A stretch of 64,000 bases of DNA from Baekduia alba (GTDB lineage Bacteria; Actinomycetota; Thermoleophilia; Solirubrobacterales; Solirubrobacteraceae): contig NZ_CP114013.1 in assembly GCF_028416635.1 (NCBI RefSeq), positions 2,542,001 through 2,606,000 of the forward strand, read 5' to 3'. Shown here piece after piece: positions 35,207 through 44,224 of this stretch. Below the pieces are notes generated by a model. It searched no databases. It was not told the origin of the DNA and saw only the letters and a list, made by a program, of their open reading frames with translations. A program made the translations under genes and the position numbers. Each line of letters opens with the position of its first letter. Position 1 is the stretch's first letter.

Positions 35207-38136
35207 GCGACGCGCTCGGCGGGCGCGATCAGCGCGATCGCCTCGGCCAGCGGCACGGGGCGGGCGAAGACGTAGCCCTGGCCGTGCGGGCAGCCGAGGT
35301 CCCGCATGGCCGCCAGCTGCGCGGCGTCCTCGATGCCCTCGGCGACGACGTCGAGGCCGAGCGCCTGGGCCATCTCCACGACCGCGCGGGCCAGCGCGGC
35401 GGAGGACTCCGAGGCGCCGGCCGGCGCGACGAGCGAGCGGTCGAGCTTGAGCACGTCGACCGGATGGCGCTGCAGCGCGCCCAGCGAGGACCAGCCGGTG
35501 CCGAAGTCGTCGATCGCGATCGCGACGCCGAGCCTGCGCATCGCGGCCAGCACCTCGACGGCGCCGGGGCCTTCGACGATCAGCGTCTCGGTGACCTCGA
35601 GCGTCAGCTGGCGCGCCGGGACCTCCGCCGCCGCGAGCGCGTCGCGCACCTCGTCGACCAGCCCGGGCGCGATCTGGCGCGCGCTCAGGTTGACGCTCAT
35701 GCGCAGCGGCCGGCCCGCCGCGGCCTGCAGCTCGGCCAGCCAGCGCAGCGCCTCCTCCAGCACCCACTTGCCGATCGGGACGATCAGCCCCGTCTCCTCG
35801 GCGACGCTGATGAACTCGGCCGGCGCGATCGTGCCGCGCGTCGGGTGCTCCCAGCGCACGAGCGCCTCGAAGCCGGCGACCTCGTCGCGGTGCAGGTCGA
35901 CGACGGGCTGGACGCGCAGCGACAGCTCGTCGCGCTCCAGCGCGTGGCGCAGCTCGCTCTCGACCGTCAGGCGATGCACGACGCGGGCGCGCAGGCCGGC
36001 GTCGAAGACCTCGTAGCGTGCGCCGCCGTGCTCCTTGGCGCGGTACATCGCGACGTCGGCGTCGCGCAGCAGCGACTCGGCCGTGACGTCTGGGCCGTCG
36101 ACGAAGACCAGCCCGGCGGACGCGCTGATGTGCAGCTCGCGACCGTCGACCACGTAGGGCGCGGCGACTGCGTCGAGCAGCCGGCGCGAGAGCGCGGCGA
36201 CCTCGTGCGGCGCGCCGCCGGCGCCCGCGCAGACCACGACGAACTCGTCGCCGCCCAGCCGCGCGGCGAGGTCACCGCGCCGGATCGTGGAGCGCAGGCG
36301 GTCCGCGACCGCGCAGAGCAGCTCATCGCCCGCGCCGTGGCCGAGCGTGTCGTTGACGACCTTGAAGCGGTCGAGGTCGAGCAGCAGGAGCGAGATGTGG
36401 TCCTCGCTGCGCAGCGCGCCGGCGATCGCCTGCTCGACGTGCGCGGCGAGGTAGGAGCGGTTGGCCAGCCCGGTGAGCGGGTCCTCCAGCGCCTGCGTGC
36501 GCAGCTCCTCCTCGACCGCGGCGCGGTCCAGCGCGGAGCCGAGCACGTTGGCCGCGGCCTCCAGGAACCGCGCGTGGGCCTCGATGAACTCCGGGCGCGA
36601 CGGGCCGCGGTGGGCGACGAGCGTCGCCGGCAGCCCGTTGCGCGGGCGCATCGGCGCGCTGATGACGCCGTCGGCGACGCCGGCGCCCTCCGGCGTCGCG
36701 GCATGCAGCTCGACGCTGTCGGCCGGGATCGCGGTGCGCAGCAGCGCGCACGCCTCGTCGATCAGGTCGCCCGCCTCGCGCTGCTCCAGCGCGACGCGGC
36801 TCAGCTCCGCCAGCGCGGCGTTGTGGCGCACGGTGCGACGCGTGACCGTGACGTCCTGGATCTGGCTGAAGAGCAGCGGCGCGCCGTCGTCGCCCTCGAC
36901 CAGCACGCTGGCGATCTCGAGGTCGACGACGACCCCGTCGGGGCGCACCGCGCGGCGCACGTAGGGCGGCGGCACGGTCCCGGTCGACAGCAGCGCGAGG
37001 TTCTTGCGCGAGAGCTCCGCTTCGTCGGGGTGGACGATGTCGGCGATCGGGCGTCCGATCAGCGCCTCGGGCGTGCGGCCGAGCATCGCGGCCAGCGTGG
37101 CGTTGACGCGGCGCCAGCGCAGGTCGGGGACCGAGACGAAGGCCATGCCGATCGCGGCCTCCTCGAAGCCGCGCGCGAAGCGCCGCTCCTCGTGCATCTG
37201 GCCCAATTCGCGGAAGGTCAGCGTCGCGCGCGTGAGCGCGACGGCCAGCGCGAGCAGCGCGAGGACGACCGTGACGGCGTCGCCGGGGTCGCTGATCGCG
37301 AGGACGATGACGGTCGCGACCACGCACGCCAGCGGCAGCGCGAGCACCGCGACGCTGTCGGGCCGCAGCCGGCGCGCGGGCGGGGCCGGGCGCCAGGCGG
37401 CGACGCCGATCGTCAGCAGCGCGAGCGGGAACAGCGCGTTGGCGGCGGACAGCTCGGAGTAGGTGCCGCGGGCCATGTCGAGGTCCTGGACGACGTCGCC
37501 GATCGCGGTCAGCGCCAGCGCCGCGGCCAGCAGCCGCCAGATGTCGCCGCGCCAGCCGCTCAGCGCGCACGCCCACAGCAGGATGCTCAGGAGGACGAGG
37601 TCGGCGCACGGGAACGCCAGGCCCGCGATGAGCTTGCCGGTCGCGATGCCGTCGAGGTCGTGGTGGACGACGGCGGCGCAGATCGCGGAGACCGTGAGGC
37701 CGCCGAGCACGCCGTCGAGGAAGAACGAGAGCGTGAACGGGCGCAGCCGCGCGCGCAGCAGCCCCAGCAGCGCCGGGTAGACGGTCGCGTAGAACGCGAA
37801 CCAGAAGACGTAGGCGACGGCCGGCGGGTCGTCGGACGGACGCGGCGAGATGATCGTCGACGTCGTGCCCAGCGCGTAGCAGGCGATGCCGATCCCGATC
37901 AGGGTCCAGGCGCGGCGGTCCTCCTCCATGGCGCGGGCGCGCAGGAGGCAGAGGGCGGCGGCCGCGACGTAGAGGGCGATCGCGCCGTACCAGCGCACGG
38001 CGAGATGGCCGTCGTGCCCGATCCCGGGCAGGAGACGGCCCACGACGTAGATGAGAGCCAGCGCGACGCCGATCAGCGGCACGGCGGCCCGGCGCGATGC
38101 GGGCGGTTGCGGCACGGGTGTGGAGGTCCTTCCCAC
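35203..38136 (-). CDS. Membrane-bound PAS-GAF-GGDEF-EAL cyclic-di-GMP protein
   Basis: A 977-residue signalling protein. Residues about 15-310 hold eight to ten membrane spans. A PAS domain covers about 320-430 (GFEEAAIGMAFVSVPDLRWR, then IVHPDE) and a GAF-like domain about 440-555. The GGDEF domain has an intact active-site motif (RLGGDEFVVV) near residue 627, preceded by DPLTGLANRSYL. The EAL domain begins with FEALVRWEHP near residue 756 and has TETLIVEG, IDDFGTGWSSL and EGIEDAAQL. Both catalytic signatures look intact, so synthase and phosphodiesterase activities are both possible. The start is a GTG; the signal sensed is unknown. Confidence 0.93.
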
Positions 38137-38212
38137 GGTGATCGGCAGCTGGCGTGACGGACCTGAGGGCGACCTCTACCATCGGGCGTGGAGCCACTAC
38201 TGGGAGGTAGGC

Positions 38213-38437
38213 ATGTCTCGTCTCGTACGCATGGATCGGACCGGCCACACCACGTTGGCGGAGTGGGACGCCCAGGATCCCGCGGCCGTCGAGGCGGCGG
38301 TGACCGCGTTCCGCGCGCAGTTGGACCGCGGGTACTTCGCGATGGTCACGACCGGCCCGGGCCACGCCGAGCAGGTCAAGGAGCTGCCGCTCGACGCCGA
38401 CCTCGTGATCCTGCGGCTGCCGATCAGCGGCGGCTGA
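38213..38437 (+). CDS. Small conserved hypothetical protein
   Basis: A 74-residue protein beginning MSRLVRMDRTGHTTLAEW and ending LPLDADLVILRLPISGG, with a helical centre (AVEAAVTAFRAQLDRGYFAMV). GGGAGGT (38201-38207 region) gives a good ribosome-binding site. The compact alternating pattern looks like a small alpha/beta domain. I think similar proteins occur in other Thermoleophilia but cannot name a function. Its stop overlaps the ATG of the next gene (TGATG), so the two are coupled. Confidence 0.7.
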   Translation: MSRLVRMDRTGHTTLAEWDAQDPAAVEAAVTAFRAQLDRGYFAMVTTGPGHAEQVKELPLDADLVILRLPISGG

Positions 38438-39096
38438 TGGCGCTGGAGGCCACGAGCGCGCCGAGCGCGCCGCTGCCCGAGACGGCGGCCGTCCATTGGC
38501 GGGCGCCGATGGACGCCGCGCGCCTGCGCAAGCGCGGCGCGCTGTGGACGCTGACGACCTTCGCCCACGTCGTGCCGTTCATCGGCGCCGGCGTCGTGCT
38601 GCTCCTCGTCCAGCCGCTGGCGGTCGCCGTGTCGCTGGCGAGCTTCGCCCACGCCTGGATCATCCCCATGCTCTACGCGGCGCGCGGCGCGAACCTGCTG
38701 CGCCCGAAGGGCCGCAGCGCCGACGCCGGCGCCGAGCGCACCGCGCTCGGCCTGCTCGGCGACCTGCTCGACCACGACGCGCGCGCCCTGCAGGCGCAGA
38801 CCGGCCTGGTCGTCGAGCACGGGCGCCTCGGCGTCTGGGTTGTGGGGGAGGCGGGCGCGGCGCTGGTCAGCGGCCGCGGCCGGCGCGTCACGTGCTTCTG
38901 CGTGCGCGTCGCGGCGCCGGACCTCCCGAGCGCGGACCGCATCGCGCACCTGCTCCTGGCGCTGCGCGCCGACGAGGTCGGCTTCGCGACCGTCGCCAAC
39001 ATGGCCTTCAGCGGCGGGCGCTGGCGGGTGGCCCGCCGGCTGCCGCGCGCGGCCCGCCCGGCCCTGGCCGCCGCGCGGCGCCTCGACCGCGTGTAA
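38437..39096 (+). CDS. Hypothetical protein with two membrane spans and a cytoplasmic domain
   Basis: A 219-residue protein translationally coupled to the preceding small gene by TGATG. Residues about 45-90 form two closely spaced spans (FAHVVPFIGAGVVLLLVQPLAVAVSL and FAHAWIIPMLYAAR). The remaining 120 residues are a soluble alpha/beta domain (LGLLGDLLDHDARALQAQTG, then VVGEAGAALVSGRG). The C-terminus is Arg-rich. I recognise no family; the operon partner suggests a joint role. Confidence 0.7.
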   Translation: MALEATSAPSAPLPETAAVHWRAPMDAARLRKRGALWTLTTFAHVVPFIGAGVVLLLVQPLAVAVSLASFAHAWIIPMLYAARGANLLRPKGRSADAGAERTALGLLGDLLDHDARALQAQTGLVVEHGRLGVWVVGEAGAALVSGRGRRVTCFCVRVAAPDLPSADRIAHLLLALRADEVGFATVANMAFSGGRWRVARRLPRAARPALAAARRLDRV

Positions 39097-39441
39097 GGGT
39101 CGGCGCCGGCATCTTCCGACCGCCTGGCGGTGGGCGCGGGCCCCGCGGGGCGCCACCATGATGTCCATGACCACCGCCACCGCAACCCCGCTCTCGAGGA
39201 TCATCCTCGTCGGCGAGCGGTCGCGGCTGGGGTCGGGCCAGGACGCGCCGGCCATCCGCCGCTACCGCCTTGCCCGCCTGCACGTCAACGACCGGCCGTC
39301 GGGGGCTGGGCGTTACGAGCACCTTCGTCGTAGTCACGACTGAGGGACGAGACAGCGCATCCGGCGACCGCGGGCTCCGAGGGGGCGCCCGCGGTCGCCG
39401 ATCTGCGTCATCGACCCCGCCAAGGGACTAGCCTGTAGGGC
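39097..39441. other. 345-bp region without a supported gene
   Basis: It holds a perfect palindrome GCCCCGCGGGGC (39140-39151) soon after the upstream gene, a weak 61-codon frame (39158-39343) with poor support, a strong terminator-like hairpin (39362-39400), and the TAGCCT -10 element (39429-39434) of the next small gene. Confidence 0.6.
39362..39400. terminator. 14-bp perfect GC-rich stem-loop
   Basis: CGGCGACCGCGGGC (39362-39375) pairs fully with GCCCGCGGTCGCCG (39387-39400) across an 11-nt loop. No T-tract follows. It lies 28 bases before the -10 element of the next gene, so it probably insulates the upstream transcript. Confidence 0.5.
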
Positions 39442-39618
39442 ATGGACGAGACCACCGCCAAGCCTTCCTTGCTGAAGCGCCTCCTGGCGCTCGTGGTCCT
39501 GGCGATCGCCGCCTGGATCCTGCTGAAGTTCGTGATCGGCCTGCTCGCCGGTCTCGCGACGATCATCGTGATCGTCCTGTGCATCGTCGCGGTGGTCTGG
39601 GCGCTGCGCGTCCTCTGA
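39442..39618 (+). CDS. Small one- or two-span membrane protein (58 aa)
   Basis: A short frame beginning MDETTAKPSLLKRLLALVVL with hydrophobic stretches AIAAWILLKFVIGLLAG and ATIIVIVLCIVAVVWAL, ending in RVL. Third positions are almost all G or C. TAGCCT (39429-39434) ends seven bases before the ATG, as at many real genes here. The layout (short basic N-terminus, then a long hydrophobic segment) suggests a membrane microprotein. Function unknown. The next gene starts 12 bases downstream, suggesting an operon. Confidence 0.65.
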   Translation: MDETTAKPSLLKRLLALVVLAIAAWILLKFVIGLLAGLATIIVIVLCIVAVVWALRVL

Positions 39619-39630
39619 TCGGCCGGCGCG

Positions 39631-39912
39631 ATGGTCTACATCGTCATCGCGATGTCCTTCGCGCTCGCCGGCGGCATCGTCGGGCGCATCAAGGGCAGCT
39701 CGTTCTTCATCTGGTTCCTGATCTCGGGCGCGTTCCCGATCGTCGGCCTGGCCGCCGCCGTGCTCTACCGGTACGACACCGACGAGCCGCAGCGCCGCTG
39801 CCCGACGTGCGGCCACCTCTGCATGATCCATGATGCGTTGTGCACGCGCTGCGGGTCGGAGCTCGACTTCCCCGAGGAGTCCGAGATCCTGCCGCCGGTC
39901 GCGCCCGCGTAG
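39631..39912 (+). CDS. Small membrane protein with C-terminal zinc ribbon
   Basis: A 93-residue protein. Two short spans (VYIVIAMSFALAGGIVG and FIWFLISGAFPIVGLAAAVLY) are followed by a zinc-ribbon-like RRCPTCGHLCMIHDALCTRCGSELDF with CPxCG and CTRCG knuckles. The tail is acidic and Pro-rich. A four-cysteine ribbon facing the cytoplasm suggests a protein- or nucleic-acid-binding adaptor. It sits between the 58-residue membrane protein and ilvB. Confidence 0.75.
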   Translation: MVYIVIAMSFALAGGIVGRIKGSSFFIWFLISGAFPIVGLAAAVLYRYDTDEPQRRCPTCGHLCMIHDALCTRCGSELDFPEESEILPPVAPA

Positions 39913-39960
39913 GATGGACGGCCCCAACCACCGGACCTGGTTCGAAAGGAGGTCAAGCGC

Positions 39961-41637
39961 ATGCGAGCGGTCGATGCCGTGATGGAGTGCCTTAAGGCAG
40001 AAGGTGTGGACGTCGTATTCGGGTATCCCGGAGGCGCGAACCTCCCGACCTACGACGCGTTCGTGGACGCCGGCATCCGCCACGTCCTCGTGCGTCACGA
40101 GGCCGGCGGCGGCCACGCCGCGGCGGGCTACGCGAAGGCGACCGGCAAGGTCGGCGTCGCGCTGGGCACCAGCGGCCCGGGCGCGACCAACCTCGTCACG
40201 CCGATCATGGACGCGATGATGGACTCGGTCCCGGTCGTGTTCATCACCGGCCAGGTCCGGACCGAGCTGCTCGGGACCGACGGCTTCCAGGAGGCCGACA
40301 TCCTCGGCATCACGATGCCGGCGGTCAAGCACTCGTGGATGATCCAGCACCCGCTCGAGATCCCGCGCGTGCTGCACGAGGCGTTCCACGTCGCGCGCAC
40401 CGGCCGGCCGGGGCCCGTCGTCGTCGACATCCCGACCGACCTGTCGAAGGCCGACATCCCGTACGAGCCCGTCACCGACGTGCACCTGCCGGGCTACCAG
40501 GTCACGGTCGAGGGCAACGTCAAGCAGATCCGCCAGGCCGCCAAGGCGCTGGCCAGCGCGCGGCGGCCCGTCATCTACGCGGGCGGCGGCGTGATCCTGG
40601 CCGACGCAGCGGAGGAGCTGACCGAGTTCGCGACGAGCGATCGCTTCCCGGTCACCAACACGCTCAACGGGCTGGGCGGGTTCCCTGGCACGCACGACCA
40701 GTTCCTGGGCATGCTCGGCATGCACGGCACGCGCGCGGCGAACTACGCGATGGACGAGGCCGACCTGATCTGCGCGGTCGGCGCCCGCTTCGACGACCGC
40801 ATCACCGGCAAGCTGTCGGAGTTCGCGCCGCGGGCCAAGTTCATCCACATCGACATCGACCCGGCCGAGATCTCCAAGAACGTCCCGGCGCACATCCCGA
40901 TCGTCGGCGACGCCAAGAACATCCTCATCAAGCTGGTCAACGAGTACCGCGCGCTCGGCGCGGACCCGTCGCGGCTGGAGGAGTGGTGGCAGCGCATCGG
41001 CGGCTGGCAGGAGCGCCACCCGCTGCACTACGCCGACAGCGTCGACACCGAGATCAAGCCGCAGCGGGCGGTCCAGGCGATCTACGAGGCGACCGACGGC
41101 GACGCGATCATCACGTCCGACGTCGGCCAGCACCAGATGTGGTCCGCGCAGTACTACAAGTTCGACAAGCCGCGCCGCTGGATCAACAGCGGTGGGTTGG
41201 GCACGATGGGCTTCGGCCTGCCGGCCGCGATGGGCGCGGCCGTCGGCATGCCCGACGAGACCGTCGTCTGCATCACCGGCGACGGCTCGGTGCAGATGAA
41301 CTCGCAGGAGCTCGCGACCTGCGTCCAGAACCGGATCCCGGTCAAGGTGTTCATCTTGAACAACGGCTACCTGGGCATGGTCCGCCAGTGGCAGGAGCTG
41401 TTCTGGGACAACCGCTACTCGCACGTCGACATGGGGCAGTCGCCGGACTTCGTCAAGCTCGCCGAGGCCTACGGGGCCACGGGGCTGCGGCTGACGAGCA
41501 AGGAGACGCTCGTCGACGACCTGCGGGGGGCGATCGCGACCGAGGGCCCGGTCCTCGTCGACATCCGCGTCACCCGCGAGGAGAACGTGTACCCGATGAT
41601 CGCGCCCGGCGCCGCCGCTCGCGAGATGGTGGGCTGA
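39961..41637 (+). CDS. ilvB: Acetolactate synthase large subunit
   Basis: ThDP- and FAD-dependent catalytic subunit of acetohydroxyacid synthase, first common step of valine, leucine and isoleucine synthesis, 558 residues. The catalytic Glu is in VLRHEAGGGHAAAGYA-like context (HVLVRHEAGGGHAAAGYA). Other motifs are TSGPGATNLVTPI and the ThDP-binding GDGSVQMNSQEL leading to VFILNN. A strong GGAGG lies seven bases before the ATG. ilvN follows after four bases. Confidence 0.96.
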   Translation: MRAVDAVMECLKAEGVDVVFGYPGGANLPTYDAFVDAGIRHVLVRHEAGGGHAAAGYAKATGKVGVALGTSGPGATNLVTPIMDAMMDSVPVVFITGQVRTELLGTDGFQEADILGITMPAVKHSWMIQHPLEIPRVLHEAFHVARTGRPGPVVVDIPTDLSKADIPYEPVTDVHLPGYQVTVEGNVKQIRQAAKALASARRPVIYAGGGVILADAAEELTEFATSDRFPVTNTLNGLGGFPGTHDQFLGMLGMHGTRAANYAMDEADLICAVGARFDDRITGKLSEFAPRAKFIHIDIDPAEISKNVPAHIPIVGDAKNILIKLVNEYRALGADPSRLEEWWQRIGGWQERHPLHYADSVDTEIKPQRAVQAIYEATDGDAIITSDVGQHQMWSAQYYKFDKPRRWINSGGLGTMGFGLPAAMGAAVGMPDETVVCITGDGSVQMNSQELATCVQNRIPVKVFILNNGYLGMVRQWQELFWDNRYSHVDMGQSPDFVKLAEAYGATGLRLTSKETLVDDLRGAIATEGPVLVDIRVTREENVYPMIAPGAAAREMVG

Positions 41638-41641
41638 GGAC

Positions 41642-42199
41642 ATGGGCGATCCGGGAACCAAGGAGCTGCTCTCCCTCGAGGACCTCGAGGCGAGCGGCCA
41701 GATGCGGTCGGGGCGCAAGCACGTCCTGACCATCCTGGTGGAGAACAAGCCGGGCGTGCTGACGCGCATCGCCGGCCTGTTCGCGCGCCGCGGGTTCAAC
41801 ATCGACACGTTGACCGTCGGGCCGACCGACGACGAGCACATCTCGCGCGTGACGCTGACGGTGGACGGTGCGCTGCACCCGATCGACCAGGTCACCAAGC
41901 AACTGCACAAGCTCATCAACGTGCTCAAGATCCGCGATCTCGAGCCGGACGAGACCGTGACGCGCGAGCTCGCGCTGTTCAAGGTCGCCGTCGACGGCGC
42001 GCAGCGCGCGGAGGTGCTCCAGCTGACGGACATCTTCCGCGGCAGGATCGTGGACGTGACGCGCCGATCGATCATCGTCGAGATCACCGGCACGACCGAC
42101 AAGATCGAGTCCTTCGAGGCGCTCCTGCGCCCGTTCGGCATGGTCGAGATGATGCGGACGGGCGAGATCGCGATCTCGCGCGGGCGCGGCGAGACCTGA
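41642..42199 (+). CDS. ilvN: Acetolactate synthase regulatory small subunit
   Basis: A 185-residue regulatory subunit mediating valine feedback. A 25-residue N-terminal extension precedes the ACT domain (HVLTILVENKPGVLTRIAGL, then FARRGFNIDTLTVG). The C-terminal domain (LFKVAVDGAQRAEVLQL, then FRGRIVDVT) is typical. It is in an operon with ilvB. ilvC is not adjacent but lies 12 kb downstream beyond the men genes. Confidence 0.95.
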   Translation: MGDPGTKELLSLEDLEASGQMRSGRKHVLTILVENKPGVLTRIAGLFARRGFNIDTLTVGPTDDEHISRVTLTVDGALHPIDQVTKQLHKLINVLKIRDLEPDETVTRELALFKVAVDGAQRAEVLQLTDIFRGRIVDVTRRSIIVEITGTTDKIESFEALLRPFGMVEMMRTGEIAISRGRGET

Positions 42200-42242
42200 G
42201 CGGGGCGCCGCGCGACAGGGCCGGGGCCTAGACTGCAAGTCC

Positions 42243-43892
42243 ATGGCCTCGGTCTCCACCGCCGCCGCCTCGGGTGGCTTCGCGCTGTCGTCCCACGATC
42301 GGGAGCGGCTGCGCCGGAGGGTGAAGGAGGCGCTACGCCGTGCGCGGCGCGGCGGCGAGGCGTTGGCGGCCATCACGGTGCGCGTCGGAACCGAGGTGGA
42401 CCCGAGCGCGGTCGTGGCGGCGTCGCGGCGTGGCGCCGAGGCCGCCGGATCGCGTGGCGCCGCCGCCGCCGGGCAGGGCTCAGGCGGCGAACCGGCCGGA
42501 TCGCGTGGCGGCATCGCTGCCGGGCAGGGCTCAGGCGGCGAACCGGCCGGATCGCGTGGCGGCATCGCTGCCGGGCAGGGCTCAGGCGGCGAACCGGCCG
42601 GATCGCGTGGCGGCATCGCTGCCGGGCAGGGCTCAGGCGGCGAACCGTGGTTCTGCTTCGAGCAGCCGGACCGCGATCGGGCGGCGGTCGCGGCGCTCGG
42701 CGTCGCGGTGGCGATCGAGGCCGGGGGCAAGGACCGCTTCACGGCCGTCGCCAAGCGGTGGCGGTCGCTGGCGTCGCGCGCGGCGTGCGATCCGCCGGAC
42801 GGCCCGCGCGGGTGCGGGCCGATCGCGGTCGGCGGCTTCGCGTTCGCGCCCGACGGCGGCCAGTCGCCGCCGTGGGCCGGCTTCGCGGCGGCGTCGCTGC
42901 ACGTCCCGGAGGTCGCGTTCGTCCGGCGCGGCGACGACGTCCGGCTCACCTTCTGCGTCCTGGCCCAGCCCGACGACACGGTCGACGACCTCGTCGCGCG
43001 GGTCGCTGCCCGCGCCGCGTCGCTGCGCGACGGCGTCGGCCTCCCGCTGCTGGACCCGTCGCCGGCGGGTCGCTACCGCGTCGTCTCGGCGATGCCGCCC
43101 GAGCACTACGAGCAGGCGGTCGCGCGCGGCGTCGACCGGATCGCCGCCGGCGAGCTCGACAAGATCGTCCTGGCCCGCGAGGTCCAGGTCCACGCGCCGG
43201 TCGACCACGACCCGGCCGCGGTCCTCGGGGTCCTGCGCGAGGCGTTCCCGTCCTGCCACCTCGTGTGCGCGGGCCGCGGCGACGCCGCGTTCGTCGCCGC
43301 CTCGCCGGAGCTGCTGATCCGCCGCGACGGCGAGCGCGCCGCGACGCTCGCGCTGGCCGGCTCGGCGCGCCGCAGCGCCGACCCGGCGGTCGACGACCAC
43401 CTCGGCGAGCGCCTGATGCGGTCGGCCAAGGACCGCGAGGAGCAGGCGATCGTCACCCGCCGCATCGCGCAGACGCTGCGGCCCTACTCGGTCTGGGTCA
43501 CCGCCCACGACGAGCCCGAGGTCGTGAAGATGGCCAACATCCAGCACTTGGGCACGCCGATCCGCGCGCAGCTGTCGAAGTCGGTCAGCGTCGTCGAGCT
43601 GGCGGGCCTCCTGCACCCGACGCCCGCGGTCGGCGGCGAGCCGCTGGCGGTCGCCGCCCCGCTGATCCCGGCGCTCGAAGGCCTGGACCGCGGCTGGTAC
43701 GCGGGCCCGGTGGGGTGGACCGACCTCGACGAGGACGGCGAGTTCGTGGTCGGCCTGCGCTGCGCGCTCCTGCGCGGGCCGGTGGCGCGGTGCTACGCCG
43801 GCGTCGGCGTGGTGCGCGACTCGGATCCGGCGGCGGAGCTGGCCGAGACCGAGGTCAAGTTGCAGGCGTTGCTGCCGGTGCTGGCGGGCTGA
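42243..43892 (+). CDS. menF: Isochorismate synthase with internal 17-residue tandem repeats
   Basis: Chorismate-binding enzyme converting chorismate to isochorismate for menaquinone synthesis, 549 residues. The catalytic domain covers residues about 275-545: ELDKIVLAREVQVHA, SPELLIRRDGERAATLALAG, SAKDREEQAIVTRRI, LHPTPAVGGEP and GWYAGPVGWTDLDEDGEFVV. The N-terminal part is interrupted at residues 68-135 by four copies of a 17-residue unit (AGSRGGIAAGQGSGGEP). The repeat is Gly/Ala-rich and probably a flexible insert. The location with menD, H, C, A, B and E rules out a siderophore role. TAGACT ends eight bases before the ATG. Confidence 0.9.
   Translation: MASVSTAAASGGFALSSHDRERLRRRVKEALRRARRGGEALAAITVRVGTEVDPSAVVAASRRGAEAAGSRGAAAAGQGSGGEPAGSRGGIAAGQGSGGEPAGSRGGIAAGQGSGGEPAGSRGGIAAGQGSGGEPWFCFEQPDRDRAAVAALGVAVAIEAGGKDRFTAVAKRWRSLASRAACDPPDGPRGCGPIAVGGFAFAPDGGQSPPWAGFAAASLHVPEVAFVRRGDDVRLTFCVLAQPDDTVDDLVARVAARAASLRDGVGLPLLDPSPAGRYRVVSAMPPEHYEQAVARGVDRIAAGELDKIVLAREVQVHAPVDHDPAAVLGVLREAFPSCHLVCAGRGDAAFVAASPELLIRRDGERAATLALAGSARRSADPAVDDHLGERLMRSAKDREEQAIVTRRIAQTLRPYSVWVTAHDEPEVVKMANIQHLGTPIRAQLSKSVSVVELAGLLHPTPAVGGEPLAVAAPLIPALEGLDRGWYAGPVGWTDLDEDGEFVVGLRCALLRGPVARCYAGVGVVRDSDPAAELAETEVKLQALLPVLAG
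42444..42647 (+). repeat. Four tandem 51-bp repeats inside menF
   Basis: Units begin at 42444, 42495, 42546 and 42597, each starting GCCGGATCGCGTGG. Units 2-4 are identical as read. Unit 1 differs in a short central stretch where GCCGCCGCC replaces GGCATCGCT. The unit is a multiple of three, so copy-number changes keep the frame. Confidence 0.95.
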
Positions 43893-44181
43893 CCGCCGGG
43901 CCCTTCGCGCGACGCCAGACCGCGACGACGTCCCGCACCGTCGCGGTGCGCCAGGTCGAGCGCGCGTCCAGCGGCCGCACCGCCAGGTCGAAGCGCCCCG
44001 ACTCCCGCTGCTCGATCTCCTCGACCAACGCGTGGAAGCGCCGGCCCTTGCGGTCGATCTCCACGATGTCGCCGACGGCGATGCCCTTCGACGTGACCCG
44101 CGGCGCCGATGCGACCTCGGGCGCCGCCGTGGCCACCGGCGAGGGCTCGCCGAGGAGGGAGATCTGGGCGCCGTCCGTCAC
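43855..44181 (-). CDS. Small hypothetical protein overlapping the menF end
   Basis: A 108-residue protein. The core GIAVGDIVEIDRKGRRFHALV, followed by RFDLAVRPLDARSTWRT and VRDVVAVWRRAK, looks like a small SH3-like beta-barrel with a basic face. The tail is Ala/Pro/Thr-rich and runs 38 bases into the 3' end of the convergent menF gene. The GTG at 44181 is preferred because TAAGGT ends seven bases upstream on this strand; a GTG at 44190 is the alternative. I recognise no family. Confidence 0.6.
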   Translation of the reverse strand: MTDGAQISLLGEPSPVATAAPEVASAPRVTSKGIAVGDIVEIDRKGRRFHALVEEIEQRESGRFDLAVRPLDARSTWRTATVRDVVAVWRRAKGPAVSPPAPAATPAT

Positions 44182-44224
44182 GGCCGACACCTTATGACGC
44201 GGAGCGGACCGGAGCCTCGCGGCG

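Noticed and set aside
39158-39343. 61-codon frame (MMSMTTATATPLSRIILVGE start)
   Set aside because: Codon bias is mixed, there is no promoter hexamer or ribosome-binding site at the usual place, and the translated tail looks random. It remains possible but is not supported.
42243-43892. Salicylate or siderophore isochorismate synthase (EntC/DhbC-type) instead of MenF
   Set aside because: All neighbours for 10 kb are menaquinone genes and no siderophore gene is present, so MenF is the better reading.
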